Of a DNA stretch of 64,000 bases, positions 1 to 8,185 are shown piece after piece. The position numbers were made by a program, and so were the translations under genes. How positions within the stretch are numbered: position 1 is the stretch's first letter; each line of letters opens with the position of its first letter. The notes beneath the pieces were generated by a model, which was not told the DNA's origin, made no database searches, and saw only the letters and a program-made list of their open reading frames with translations. This stretch comes from Nonlabens tegetincola. GTDB taxonomy: Bacteria; Bacteroidota; Bacteroidia; Flavobacteriales; Flavobacteriaceae. The DNA lies in contig NZ_MQVV01000014.1 in assembly GCF_002954355.1 (NCBI RefSeq), positions 310,001 to 374,000 on the forward strand. The letters run 5' to 3'.

Positions 1-453
1 AATGTTACTTTGTGTTCCTGCGTTGATGTAACTGATATCTAGATTATCCTCGTAATGTTCTTTAAACCATTTGTCTGCCAGTAACTTGTGATCGTTTTTT
101 AAACTAATTTCATCGTGTAGATAAATACCATAATCCTCTAATTCTGGCTTAATACTTTCGTGGAATATAGTACCTAAAAAATGCTGTTGCTCTTGGACTT
201 TGGCCAATATTTCTTTTACCAGTTTGGTTGGTTTGGTCTCTAATTTTTTTCGGTACTTTTTTCTTACCTTTTTAAGTTGTCGTAATTGAGAAATACGTAC
301 TCTAAAGAACTCATCCAGATTTGATGAGAAAATGGCCATGAATTTAATACGCTCATAAACAGGTAAGTGATCATTGGCTGCTTCTTGGAGCACTCTGTGA
401 TTAAAACTTAACCAATTAAGATCTCTATGTCGGTAAGGAAAATCGTATTTCAT
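1..453 (-). CDS. ppk1: Polyphosphate kinase 1, N-terminal part (cut by window edge)
   Basis: I translated this stretch by hand because it runs off the window. The first 151 residues are open with no stop. They contain RDLNWLSFNHRVLQEA near residue 10 and FSSNLDEFFRVR near residue 43, which is the typical N-terminal domain of Ppk1. Ppk1 makes inorganic polyphosphate from ATP reversibly. The phosphohistidine catalytic domains would lie beyond position 1. The start is the ATG at 453-451; a 9-bp inverted repeat abuts it directly. The gene follows udp on the same strand after 55 bp. Family assignment is confident; integrity of the rest cannot be judged. Confidence 0.9.
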   Translation of the reverse strand, partial: MKYDFPYRHRDLNWLSFNHRVLQEAANDHLPVYERIKFMAIFSSNLDEFFRVRISQLRQLKKVRKKYRKKLETKPTKLVKEILAKVQEQQHFLGTIFHESIKPELEDYGIYLHDEISLKNDHKLLADKWFKEHYEDNLDISYINAGTQSNI

Positions 454-481
454 ACAGCTCGTAAATTTAAAAACGAGCTGT
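454..481 (-). promoter_or_regulatory. Hairpin abutting the ppk1 start codon
   Basis: ACAGCTCGT (454-462) and ACGAGCTGT (473-481) form a perfect 9-bp stem with a 10-nt A/T loop. On the minus strand the stem ends exactly at the ppk1 ATG. No T-run follows in that direction, so it does not look like a terminator for udp. It occupies the place where a ribosome binding site would be, so it may modulate ppk1 translation (inference). Confidence 0.5.
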
Positions 482-508
482 GTTTAATTCTGTTATTGTT
501 AGGTTAAC

Positions 509-1369
509 TTAACTTAAACAATTAAGTGTAAAGCTAATAAGTTTTTCAACGGTCGCAGCTGGTTGTTCAGAAAAAGAACCTGTAGCTCGATTAGCAAGTA
601 TAGCATTTAATGAAACTGCTCTATGACCTAGTAGATTTGCCATGGCATATATTCCAGCGGTCTCCATTTCTAGATTTGTAATGCGCTGGTTGTCATGGTT
701 AAATCCTGCTAATTGCTCGTTGAGTTCCTCAAAAGCTGGTTTCAATCTTATAGTTCTACTTTGTGGACCATAAAATCCTACATTGGTTACCGTATTACCA
801 TTGATCATTTCTACAGTTTGAAATTTTCTCGCTAGATCTGGATTACAATGTATTACATAAGGATTACTGTGATTGTCGTTGCGCGGTATTTGTTGAGAAA
901 TCGCTTTCGCGAAAGCGGAATCACCACCATCATTTTGATACCAGTGATACAGACTGTCAAAACCGATTCCTCGTTGAGAAAGTACAAATGAGTCAACAGG
1001 AATATCAGGTTGTATGGCACCCGAAGTTCCCACACGAATAATGTCCAAGGAAGTAAGTTTCTTTTTTATTTTACGCGTTTTAAAATCAACATTCACTAAG
1101 GCATCCAATTCATTAAAAACGATGTCTATGTTATCCGTTCCAATTCCTGTACTTATAACGCTTATGCGTTTGTTGCGGTATAAACCTGTATGAGTATGAA
1201 ATTCTCGTTTTGCTACTCTAGTGTCTATTACATCAAAATGTTTGGAAACTTCACTTACACGTTCTGGATCACCAACAGTAATTATGGTAGAAGCTAGTTG
1301 TTCTGGCAATAAATTGAGGTGGTAAATACTACCATCATCATTTAGAATAAGTTCTGAGGATTCTAACAT
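509..1369 (-). CDS. udp: Uridine phosphorylase family nucleoside phosphorylase
   Basis: This 286-residue protein is a PNP_UDP_1 family nucleoside phosphorylase. It shows GDPERV at residues 33-38 (phosphate-binding loop), STGIGTDNIDI, RVGTSGAI, and the late LEMETAGIYAMA ribose-binding segment. Such enzymes split uridine or related nucleosides with phosphate into the base and ribose-1-phosphate in the cytoplasm, for salvage. The exact nucleoside cannot be read from sequence alone; the ME-T motif and overall match favour uridine. A copy of the 16-bp palindrome at 902-917 encodes AFAKA near residue 153, probably in a surface loop. It sits 4 bp downstream of ridA and is probably cotranscribed with it. 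Confidence 0.85.
   Translation of the reverse strand: MLESSELILNDDGSIYHLNLLPEQLASTIITVGDPERVSEVSKHFDVIDTRVAKREFHTHTGLYRNKRISVISTGIGTDNIDIVFNELDALVNVDFKTRKIKKKLTSLDIIRVGTSGAIQPDIPVDSFVLSQRGIGFDSLYHWYQNDGGDSAFAKAISQQIPRNDNHSNPYVIHCNPDLARKFQTVEMINGNTVTNVGFYGPQSRTIRLKPAFEELNEQLAGFNHDNQRITNLEMETAGIYAMANLLGHRAVSLNAILANRATGSFSEQPAATVEKLISFTLNCLS
902..917. repeat. Dispersed palindrome copy 1 (exact)
   Basis: Exact CGCTTTCGCGAAAGCG inside udp, read in the frame Ala-Phe-Ala-Lys-Ala. Confidence 0.95.
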
Positions 1370-1373
1370 GGGA

Positions 1374-1772
1374 TTAAGGCATTTTCTTTGCGATAAATGA
1401 AATTTCTACGTTTACGTATTTAGGAAGGTTAGCTACTTCTACTGTTTCTCTGGCAGGAGCTGTTTTATCATCAAAATACGATCCGTACACTTCGTTTACA
1501 GTAGCAAAATTTTTCATATCACTCAAAAAAATAGTTGCTTTAATAACATCTTCAAAATTCATATCTGCCTGCTCTAATAAGCTTTCTAGATGTTTCATTA
1601 CAAGATGTGTTTCTTCTTTTAAATCATCTATTTTAAGTTCGCCGCTTTCTGGATCCATCGCAATTTGACCACTTGTATATAAAGTGTTTTCAAAAGCGTT
1701 TACATAGTGTATAGCTTGGTTGTATGGACCAATTGGTGCAGGGGCATTTTTAGTATAAATAATTCTTTTCAT
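1374..1772 (-). CDS. ridA: RidA family enamine/imine deaminase
   Basis: This 132-residue protein is a full-length RidA (YjgF/YER057c/UK114). It has NAPAPIGPYNQAI at the N-terminus, YTSGQIAMDP around residue 33, and PARETVEVANLP near the C-terminus with the Arg that binds the substrate carboxylate. RidA hydrolyses reactive 2-aminoacrylate and related enamines released by PLP enzymes. The start ATG at 1772 gives the usual N-terminus. It leads a two-gene unit with udp. A TATCTTTA stretch about 30 bp upstream on the minus strand (1794-1801) is a weak -7 candidate. Confidence 0.93.
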   Translation of the reverse strand: MKRIIYTKNAPAPIGPYNQAIHYVNAFENTLYTSGQIAMDPESGELKIDDLKEETHLVMKHLESLLEQADMNFEDVIKATIFLSDMKNFATVNEVYGSYFDDKTAPARETVEVANLPKYVNVEISFIAKKMP

Positions 1773-1820
1773 AGCAGGTTATTAGAATTGACGTAAAGAT
1801 ACTATCAACAGTCTGATAAT

Positions 1821-1852
1821 AAAAAAAACGACCGCTTTTAAGCAGTCGTTTT
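1821..1852 (-). terminator. Rho-independent terminator of the S8 protease gene
   Basis: A GC-containing stem (CGAC-GCT with AGC-GTCG, one C/A mismatch) is flanked by A8 at 1821-1828 on the plus strand, which is a U-run for minus-strand transcription. It lies 24 bp past the protease stop codon. Confidence 0.8.
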
Positions 1853-1875
1853 CATTTATTAATTCTAAGAGGATT

Positions 1876-3357
1876 CTATTGAACGGCTTGTAAGGCGTCA
1901 ATATTACCGTAACCATAACTAGAATTACGGTTAGGGTAGAAGTGAGCACTTTGTTTGAGTTTGTTAAGCACTTGAGTTTTTGTCCATGATGGGTTTTTAC
2001 TCCAAACTAGTGCTGCAATTCCTGCTGTAGTAGCTGTCGCTACACTTGAACCGCCTACGTATTTTTGTTGACCTGTATTAAAGCCTAAAACAGGAACAGT
2101 TCTATTGCTATTACTAGCACGCTGCATGGTTACGGTAAAATCAATTTTAGAACCACTATGGCATACATCACAACGGTTGTAGCCATTATCTTTTATACCA
2201 GTTACTGCAACTGTCTCACTCATAGAAGCAGGAAAAATTACCCCATACCAATTGGTAAAAGATGTTGAAGTTCCACCTGCAGCAAAAATTAATTTCCCAC
2301 GACTATTAGCATATCGTACAGCATCTTTAATGTTACCGATACTCCAAACATAACCTATACTCATAGATATGATTTTAACATCACTACGGTTACCTAGAGT
2401 TCGTAACGCCTCACTTACACCTTTGCGCTCGTGGTAGTCATTAAGTACTACGTCTTCTGTACTGCGGTAAACTACAAGATTAGAATTATAAGCCACTCCT
2501 ACTGGTAACTTATCATTATTTCTAGGAGCAGCAGCAACGCTAGCCATTTGAGATCCATGTCCACAACGATCATTTGGCCCATCAACATTATTACTCCACC
2601 ACCAAGAAGAGTCTATGAAGTTACCGTATCGTTGTACATTTCTACCAGTCGAAGCTCCATCATTAAACCCAGCGTTCATTAGATAGTTATTTGGAGTAAG
2701 ACCTGTGTCAATTACAGCCAGGGTTACACCAGATCCTGTGCTGTAGTTCCAGGCATCGTCAATGTTGTGAATATTGAAATTCCATGGCATTCTTGCTCCT
2801 GGACTTATGTTTGTATAATCAGCGGTATTGATGTTATCAGGACTTTGGTTGCATCCGCTATTCGATTTTTGTTCTCCTGCCATTTCATAGGAGTAACCTA
2901 TAGGATCAATATATCTAATGCCTTGTAAATTTTGAAGCGCTTGAATGGTTTCAATTCTAGTAACCGATACTTCCAATTGATAGAAAAAATCGTGATCATC
3001 AATAAGTACTTCCTTTTCAGTTAAGGATTCTTTGTCTGCAACTATTTCTAGGATTTGATTTTTAAGGTCGTTAATTTCATTGCTTTTGGTTTCAGCAAAG
3101 TAATCATCATCGGTTCCATACCCTATATTAAGCATCATGTCTCCATTCACAGCTGCACTCCATAGAATTTGGGCAGGAGCGTTTGTCCAATCTACATCAC
3201 CTGTTTCTTGAAGTTGTTGATCTACGTATTTGTTGATTTGTTCAGGAGAAAGCAATTCCTTTTGTTGGGAGCTGTCGCTATTATTGCCTTCGGTTAAATC
3301 ATCACTACAAGAGTAGAGAATAAATACAGCTATCGCTGCGGTTAAGAGTTTTTTCAT
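1876..3357 (-). CDS. Subtilisin-like S8 serine protease, predicted lipoprotein
   Basis: This 493-residue protein begins with a lipoprotein signal, with lipobox LYSC and Cys17. A propeptide-like region of about 170 residues follows. The S8 catalytic domain carries Asp217 (LAVIDTGL), His267 (RCGHGSQMA) and Ser438 (GGSSVATATTAG). Two features are odd. The oxyanion-hole Asn (usually AAGN) is replaced: residues 359-362 read AAGG. Residues 396-400 read CDVCH, a CxxCH motif. The protein is predicted to be membrane-anchored outside the cytoplasm; its substrate is unknown. No T9SS sorting domain is visible at its C-terminus. The gene is monocistronic, with terminators on both sides. The protease family is certain; activity is less so. 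Confidence 0.9.
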   Translation of the reverse strand: MKKLLTAAIAVFILYSCSDDLTEGNNSDSSQQKELLSPEQINKYVDQQLQETGDVDWTNAPAQILWSAAVNGDMMLNIGYGTDDDYFAETKSNEINDLKNQILEIVADKESLTEKEVLIDDHDFFYQLEVSVTRIETIQALQNLQGIRYIDPIGYSYEMAGEQKSNSGCNQSPDNINTADYTNISPGARMPWNFNIHNIDDAWNYSTGSGVTLAVIDTGLTPNNYLMNAGFNDGASTGRNVQRYGNFIDSSWWWSNNVDGPNDRCGHGSQMASVAAAPRNNDKLPVGVAYNSNLVVYRSTEDVVLNDYHERKGVSEALRTLGNRSDVKIISMSIGYVWSIGNIKDAVRYANSRGKLIFAAGGTSTSFTNWYGVIFPASMSETVAVTGIKDNGYNRCDVCHSGSKIDFTVTMQRASNSNRTVPVLGFNTGQQKYVGGSSVATATTAGIAALVWSKNPSWTKTQVLNKLKQSAHFYPNRNSSYGYGNIDALQAVQ

Positions 3358-3620
3358 GGTTAAAATTTTAAGGGTGATTAAAAATAGGAAGGTTTTATCT
3401 ATAAATCACGCTTGCTTTTCAAATAATTAGATGTAGTTATTTAATAATTGTTAACATGTTCATAATTGTCAATAAAAACAATCAACAAATCACATATGTT
3501 AAAAAATTAACATTTCGATCTCTTTATGTTAGATAATCCTTGAACGTACCTCTTGTTCGCTTTAAAGTATTGTGGTTATTGTTAGAAGGTTAGTTTTACA
3601 TTTTGTTAATTAAACGGTAT
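3358..3620. other. Intergenic region upstream of the S8 protease
   Basis: About 260 bp of AT-rich DNA between the protease start and the terminator of the PPIase gene. I see no ORF, RNA gene or clear TAnnTTTG box on the minus strand. The protease promoter must lie here but I could not place it. Confidence 0.5.
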
Positions 3621-3649
3621 AAAAAAAGCCACCTGGAAAGGTGGCTTTT
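3621..3649 (-). terminator. Rho-independent terminator of the gldI/PPIase operon
   Basis: A perfect 11-bp stem (AAAAGCCACCT, loop GGAA, AGGTGGCTTTT). The A7 at 3621-3627 gives a U-run for minus-strand transcripts, 22 bp past the PPIase stop. Confidence 0.9.
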
Positions 3650-3671
3650 AATTGTTGATAATTTTCTATTA

Positions 3672-4838
3672 TTATTCGACTGGCAGCAGCTCTAATTCGA
3701 AAATCAAATCTGAATTAGCAGGAATTGGACCACGGGCTTGATCACCATAAGCCAATTCTGAAGGAATGAACGCTACAATTTTTTCTCCGTAACTCATACT
3801 AGCTATTGCATTTCTAAAACCAGAAACCAATTGCATTTTTTGAGGATCAAATGCCATTTGAATAGGCTTGTAAAAACCACCACGATCTTTACCTAGATTG
3901 TAAGCATTAAACTTTAAGGCATACTCTTTATCACTGCTGTCAAACATTCTTCCGTTTGTTAGAAAGCCTGAATATGGAATTAAAACAGGTGTTCCTACTT
4001 CAGGTTTTGTTCCATTACCTTCTTTAACCACATAAACTTTTACGTCGCTATTAGGTAATTTTTTTGCCTTCTTTTTAAGAGCTGTAAATTCTTTTTCTTT
4101 TTCTTCAATCAATTTAGGAGCGTTTTTAGCAAGTTCTGCTATTCTTTCTTGCTCTTTACGAGCTTCCTCCATACGTTCCTGTTCTTTGTCTTTTGAAGTT
4201 TGGATATAATCGGCAATAATTTTTGAAGCATCAAATTTTTTAGCCTCTTTACCTTTTCTTATGATTTTAACAGAGTTGATTACCATATCGGTATTCGGTT
4301 TGTCACGGAAACCAGTTGGAGTGGTAGCAATAGAATCTACTACTTCTAATCCTTTAATAACCTTTCCAAATACGTTGTAGTTACCATCTAAACTAGGAGT
4401 AGGTTTGTGCATGATGAAAAATTGACTTCCATTAGTATTAGGTCCTGCATTTGCCATTGACATAATTCCTTTGGCATCATGTTTAAGTGTATCTACAATT
4501 TCCTGATCAAATTTATATCCTACGCTACCACTTCCAGTTCCGGTAGGATCACCTCCTTGGATCATAAAGTTTTCAATAACTCTATGAAAGATTAGACCGT
4601 TGTAAAATGGTTTACCTTTAAGTGAGTCTATTACTGCCGGATGATCACCTTCGGCAAGAGCGACAAAGTTTGCTACTGTTGCAGGAGTAGCGTCATGATA
4701 AAGCTTTGCAAACATGGTACCTTTAGTGGTGTTTATTTCTGCATATATTCCATCTTCTACTTCTGGATAATCATCATCACACGATGCTGCCATTAATATT
4801 AATGATAAAGCAACTAATACTACTTTTAATTTTTTCAT
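3672..4838 (-). CDS. Dual peptidyl-prolyl isomerase lipoprotein (cyclophilin plus FKBP)
   Basis: This 388-residue protein has a lipoprotein signal ending LMAASC (Cys20). A cyclophilin domain covers about residues 30-195, with FYNGLIFHRVIENFMIQGG and NTNGSQFFI motifs. A charged coiled-coil linker lies at about 205-260. A C-terminal FKBP domain (about 270-388) includes ELAYGDQARGPIPANSDLIF. Both folds catalyse proline cis/trans isomerisation; here it would act on proteins folding in the periplasm. Cyclophilin-FKBP fusions are known as dual-family immunophilins and have been described in flavobacteria. It follows gldI by 15 bp and probably ends a nrnA-gldI-PPIase operon. Confidence 0.9.
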   Translation of the reverse strand: MKKLKVVLVALSLILMAASCDDDYPEVEDGIYAEINTTKGTMFAKLYHDATPATVANFVALAEGDHPAVIDSLKGKPFYNGLIFHRVIENFMIQGGDPTGTGSGSVGYKFDQEIVDTLKHDAKGIMSMANAGPNTNGSQFFIMHKPTPSLDGNYNVFGKVIKGLEVVDSIATTPTGFRDKPNTDMVINSVKIIRKGKEAKKFDASKIIADYIQTSKDKEQERMEEARKEQERIAELAKNAPKLIEEKEKEFTALKKKAKKLPNSDVKVYVVKEGNGTKPEVGTPVLIPYSGFLTNGRMFDSSDKEYALKFNAYNLGKDRGGFYKPIQMAFDPQKMQLVSGFRNAIASMSYGEKIVAFIPSELAYGDQARGPIPANSDLIFELELLPVE

Positions 4839-4853
4839 TTACTGTTTAATTAT

Positions 4854-5435
4854 TTAATTGTTGGGTATTTGAAATTCAATTTTGTTGTTGGAATCGTTTA
4901 CGTCAATAAGTTTGATATGACTTTTAAAAGGAATATTTGTTCCTATTTTATTCTCATCACCATAATAACCATAAGCTGTGTAAGATGGGAAATAAGCAAT
5001 CATAGAATCTCCTTTTTGCATTAATTTTAAAGCTTCTCTCATTCCCGTAAAAACACCATACTCTTGTTCCAGAGATTTAGTGATTGGTGATAATTCTTGA
5101 GTAGAGTAGATGGTATCGCCATTAAGAGCCAAGACATTATACTCAAAAGTGACCTTATCACCGAATTTAGGTGTAGGAGCATTGTTTTCACTTTTCTTAA
5201 ACAAGCGGTAGTAAAAACCATTTTGAGAACGCAACATTGAATCGGCATTGTTTTTAATGGCCTTTTCAATAAGCATTTCTTCTTGCTCTGCTAGTTCTTT
5301 ATTTCTTTCAATCGAAGATTTTAAATAAGAACTGCTTGATTTTGTTTTTGCTTTACGAGGTATCGTCTCGTTGAAACAGCTGCTTAATGTTAGACTAATT
5401 AAACTAAATAGCAGTATGTACCAGTTCTTCTTCAT
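4854..5435 (-). CDS. gldI: GldI-like FKBP-type peptidyl-prolyl isomerase lipoprotein
   Basis: This 193-residue protein has a lipoprotein signal (SLTLSSC, Cys20), a helical spacer and one FKBP domain from about residue 80, with GMREALKLMQKGDSMIAYFP and AYGYYGDENKIGTNIPF motifs. It resembles GldI, an FKBP lipoprotein required for gliding motility in Flavobacterium johnsoniae. The order nrnA-gldI-PPIase also fits flavobacterial genomes as I remember them. The start ATG (5435-5433) lies 32 bp inside the 3' end of nrnA, which is unusual, but the signal peptide demands this start. Role in gliding is inferred by homology; no other gld gene is in the window. Confidence 0.78.
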   Translation of the reverse strand: MKKNWYILLFSLISLTLSSCFNETIPRKAKTKSSSSYLKSSIERNKELAEQEEMLIEKAIKNNADSMLRSQNGFYYRLFKKSENNAPTPKFGDKVTFEYNVLALNGDTIYSTQELSPITKSLEQEYGVFTGMREALKLMQKGDSMIAYFPSYTAYGYYGDENKIGTNIPFKSHIKLIDVNDSNNKIEFQIPNN

Positions 5436-6429
5436 ATTGTGGCAAGATACTAATTAATTTATCGACTGTAGCCTTCATATCTAGATCTGATTTTCCTCCA
5501 GCGGCATTTAAATGTCCACCGCCATTCCAGTGTTTTCGCGCAAGCGTATTAACATCAAAATTTCCCTTGGAACGCAATGAAGTTTTAATAATACCTTCAT
5601 CAGCTTTTTGTATAAATATTTGAGCAAAAACTACATCCTTTAAACTTAATGCATAGTTTACAAATCCTTCAGTATCACCTTTCTTAAATCCATTGTCATC
5701 TAGTTCCTGTTGAGTAAGAGTAATAAAGGCTGTACGATAATTACTCAAAACGGTCATGTTATTGAGTGCAACACCTAATAATTTAAGCCTGCTTACCGAG
5801 TTTGCATCGTAAATATTGCGATTAATAGATTCAGCATCGGCACCTTTATCAACGAGTGCTGCCGCTACTCTAAGTGTAGTTGATGTTGTCGATCTATACT
5901 TAAAACTTCCTGTGTCAGTCAAAATGCCTGTATACATACTAGCAGCCATTGATGGCGTTATATACTCTACATGATCCATCATTTCAAAAAAGTGATACAT
6001 CATTTGGCAGGTACTGCTCATGCCAGTATCGCTATACATATAGGTAGCATATGGATCAGGTTGCTGGTGATGATCAATCATGACAAAGCTAGCTGTTGAT
6101 TCTTCAAGAATTGTTTGCATTTCACCAGTTCGGTGTAGGGCATTATGATCCAAGCTAAAAATGAGATCGGCTTCCTTTATTATGGAATCGGCAAGTTTAG
6201 AATCTTTTTCATAATTAATGATCTGTTCTGTATGTGCCATCCATTTTAGAAAATCTGGAAAGTCATTGGGTGAAATCATATGGACTTGATGATTCAATTG
6301 TACCAAGTATTCATATAGCGAGGTTATCGAACCTATTGCGTCGCCATCAGGTCCTTTATGAGGTACTATGACAATCTTTTTGGGATGTGATAACTCTTTT
6401 TTAAGCGCTGTGATTTGTTGCTCGTTCAT
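5404..6429 (-). CDS. nrnA: DHH/DHHA1 phosphoesterase (NrnA-like oligoribonuclease / pAp phosphatase)
   Basis: This 341-residue protein has HKGPDGDAIGS at residues 24-34 and MIDHHQQPDP (the DHH motif, metal ligands), followed by a DHHA1 domain with the substrate loop GGGHLNAAGG near residue 306. The family degrades short oligoribonucleotides and 3'-phosphoadenosine 5'-phosphate using Mn2+. The start ATG at 6429 is only 4 nt from a perfect -7 box on the minus strand (6434-6441), suggesting a leaderless mRNA. The 3' end overlaps gldI by 32 bp. It diverges from ndk. Confidence 0.88.
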   Translation of the reverse strand: MNEQQITALKKELSHPKKIVIVPHKGPDGDAIGSITSLYEYLVQLNHQVHMISPNDFPDFLKWMAHTEQIINYEKDSKLADSIIKEADLIFSLDHNALHRTGEMQTILEESTASFVMIDHHQQPDPYATYMYSDTGMSSTCQMMYHFFEMMDHVEYITPSMAASMYTGILTDTGSFKYRSTTSTTLRVAAALVDKGADAESINRNIYDANSVSRLKLLGVALNNMTVLSNYRTAFITLTQQELDDNGFKKGDTEGFVNYALSLKDVVFAQIFIQKADEGIIKTSLRSKGNFDVNTLARKHWNGGGHLNAAGGKSDLDMKATVDKLISILPQYEEELVHTAI

Positions 6430-6433
6430 AGCG

Positions 6434-6441
6434 CAAATATA
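6434..6441 (-). promoter_or_regulatory. -7 promoter box for nrnA (likely leaderless)
   Basis: TATATTTG on the minus strand matches the Bacteroidota -7 consensus TAnnTTTG. Only four bases separate it from the nrnA ATG, so transcription would begin at or within a base or two of the start codon. Confidence 0.6.
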
Positions 6442-6521
6442 AACAGTGTTGCTAGATGAGCGTAAATGACGGTCACATTAGTTTTTGTCACAATTATTAG
6501 GGTATACGTTTAAAAATGCAC

Positions 6522-6529
6522 TACTTTTG
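6522..6529 (+). promoter_or_regulatory. -7 promoter box for ndk
   Basis: TACTTTTG matches TAnnTTTG and lies 22 bp before the ndk ATG. It overlaps the open frame upstream of that ATG, which argues against the longer ndk start. Confidence 0.65.
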
Positions 6530-6551
6530 CAGCGCATTTAAAAAAGCAAAA

Positions 6552-6971
6552 ATGGCAACAAATAGAACATTTACCATGATTAAGCCAGATGCCGTAGAAG
6601 ATGGGCATATAGGCGCTATACTTGAAAAAATTACAGCAAGCGGTTTTAGAATCGTAGCTATGAAACTTACTCAAATGACTAAAGCAGATGCTGAGGAGTT
6701 TTATGCAATCCACAGTGAGCGTCCATTCTTTGGAGAGCTTGTTGAATTTATGACGCGCGGTCCTATCGTGGCTGCTGTTCTTGAAAAGGATAATGCTGTT
6801 GCTGATTTCCGTACGTTAATTGGTGCTACTAATCCTGCTGAAGCTGCAGATGGAACCATCAGAAAAATGTTTGCTAAAAGTGTAGGTGAAAACGCTGTAC
6901 ATGGATCTGATAGTGATGAGAATGCTGCTATTGAAAGCGCTTTCCATTTCTCAGGTCGTGAGATGTTTTAA
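6552..6971 (+). CDS. ndk: Nucleoside diphosphate kinase
   Basis: This 139-residue protein is a standard Ndk, which moves the gamma phosphate of ATP to NDPs through a phosphohistidine. It begins [20 protein letters not shown] and carries the catalytic His in [16 protein letters not shown] chose the ATG at 6552 over one at 6516. The extra 12 residues are not part of the family, and the -7 box at 6522-6529 overlaps them. A strong terminator follows. Monocistronic, divergent from nrnA. Confidence 0.96.
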   Translation: MATNRTFTMIKPDAVEDGHIGAILEKITASGFRIVAMKLTQMTKADAEEFYAIHSERPFFGELVEFMTRGPIVAAVLEKDNAVADFRTLIGATNPAEAADGTIRKMFAKSVGENAVHGSDSDENAAIESAFHFSGREMF

Positions 6972-6992
6972 TTAACGTTGAACACATATAAT

Positions 6993-7023
6993 AAAATCCA
7001 CTTTGTAAAAAGTGGATTTTTTT
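6993..7023 (+). terminator. Rho-independent terminator of ndk
   Basis: AAAATCCACT and AGTGGATTTT form a 10-bp stem around an 8-nt loop, followed by more T residues, 22 bp after the ndk stop. Confidence 0.88.
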
Positions 7024-7036
7024 GTTTTTAAGAGTA

Positions 7037-7052
7037 CGCTTTCGCGAAAGCG
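7037..7052. repeat. Dispersed palindrome copy 2 (exact)
   Basis: Exact 16-mer in the convergent gap between ndk and the HTH regulator. Flanks extend the symmetry: ACGC...GCGT, then TAATTACC on the right. Confidence 0.95.
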
Positions 7053-7072
7053 TAATTACCAACCAACGTATT

Positions 7073-8071
7073 TTAAAATAGCGGTTCCTCTTTTTGGGCA
7101 GTTATAAGTGCGGCTACACGATTAATTTTAATGCGCATGCGCTCAAAGAATTGTGCTCTGTCTTTTTCTCCAGAATGTACCAGTAGTTTTGAACTTTTCA
7201 TTTGTTGTTCAAAGAAATTAGCTAGTCGGTCACAGGTAGGTTTGTGTTCTACCTTGAGATAGGTAAGAACGGTAAAAGGTGTAAAGAACACGCGTTCATT
7301 TTTGGTTTGAACCATAATCGTATTACTCATGGTAAGTAAATCGCTGGTATATAATTGATAGCTTGCGGTAGAATCATTATTATCGATGGCTTGAGAAATA
7401 CATTGCTTTTCAACATGGTCAATAATACCGTGTAAATCCTTGCAAATTAATAAAGCATGTTTTTCGTCTAGTCTACCAGTTTCAAAATAATACAATATTT
7501 GCTGTAGAGAGCCATTTATAGTATTATCATTCCAAAATTCTGTAATATTTATGTAATCGTAGGTGCTGCCTAACTCATGGGCAGCCTTAAATAAACTACT
7601 AGGACAACGATCTAGAAACTCCGTAAAGGTCAACTTTGCCATAGAACCATTCTCGTTCAAAAATTTCAACCATACATAACATTTGTACTTTGTGATATAG
7701 GAATCTTTTAGTGTATAAAATAAAGGAATATCCTTAGCAGAATAGGTAATACTAGCGCTTTTGAGTTTTACAAGCTCCTGAATATTAGATAAGGAAACCT
7801 TAAAGTAGCTTTCTAGATCTTCAATGGTAGCAATGTGAGGAGAAACTTGCGTAAGAATACTATTTTGTTCACCGACCTCAAATAGTTTATTTAGCGATAG
7901 ACGATAATGTTTTGCCAGTATAACAGCCTCATTCAGGCTTAATTTGCTCATTCCATTAACACGTCTGTATGCTGCATCATAATTAATATCAAGAATACCT
8001 GATATTTCATCCATGAGATTTTTGTGTTCAGGAATTAACTGCTTGATTTTTCTAAATAGTTGTTCTTGCAT
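7073..8071 (-). CDS. HTH-domain transcriptional regulator (BetR/XRE-like), function unknown
   Basis: This 332-residue protein has an N-terminal helix-turn-helix of the XRE/BetR type at about residues 15-65 (DAAYRRVNGMSKLSLNEAV, then LAKHYRLSLNKLFEV). The remaining 260 residues are predicted mainly helical and carry no catalytic motif that I recognise; they may sense a ligand or mediate dimerisation. It is likely a DNA-binding regulator, but its targets cannot be read from the sequence. It stands alone, convergent with ndk, with a palindrome copy just past its stop. Confidence 0.65.
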   Translation of the reverse strand: MQEQLFRKIKQLIPEHKNLMDEISGILDINYDAAYRRVNGMSKLSLNEAVILAKHYRLSLNKLFEVGEQNSILTQVSPHIATIEDLESYFKVSLSNIQELVKLKSASITYSAKDIPLFYTLKDSYITKYKCYVWLKFLNENGSMAKLTFTEFLDRCPSSLFKAAHELGSTYDYINITEFWNDNTINGSLQQILYYFETGRLDEKHALLICKDLHGIIDHVEKQCISQAIDNNDSTASYQLYTSDLLTMSNTIMVQTKNERVFFTPFTVLTYLKVEHKPTCDRLANFFEQQMKSSKLLVHSGEKDRAQFFERMRIKINRVAALITAQKEEPLF

Positions 8072-8185
8072 GGTCTAAAAGTACATCTTAGAACTAAATC
8101 CTATTTGTATTTTTTACAAAAAACGTAAATCTTTATTTGCGTTTTGTGAATAATCTAGATATTACTAATTGAATGTCTAACCTTT

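Noticed and set aside
5524-5546. A near match to the palindrome (TTTTCGCGCAAGCG) in nrnA
   Set aside because: It encodes LARKHWNGGGH, the conserved DHHA1 substrate loop, so the resemblance is probably chance from codon choice.
6516-6551. An upstream start for ndk at 6516
   Set aside because: The added 12 residues are foreign to the family and overlap the promoter box.
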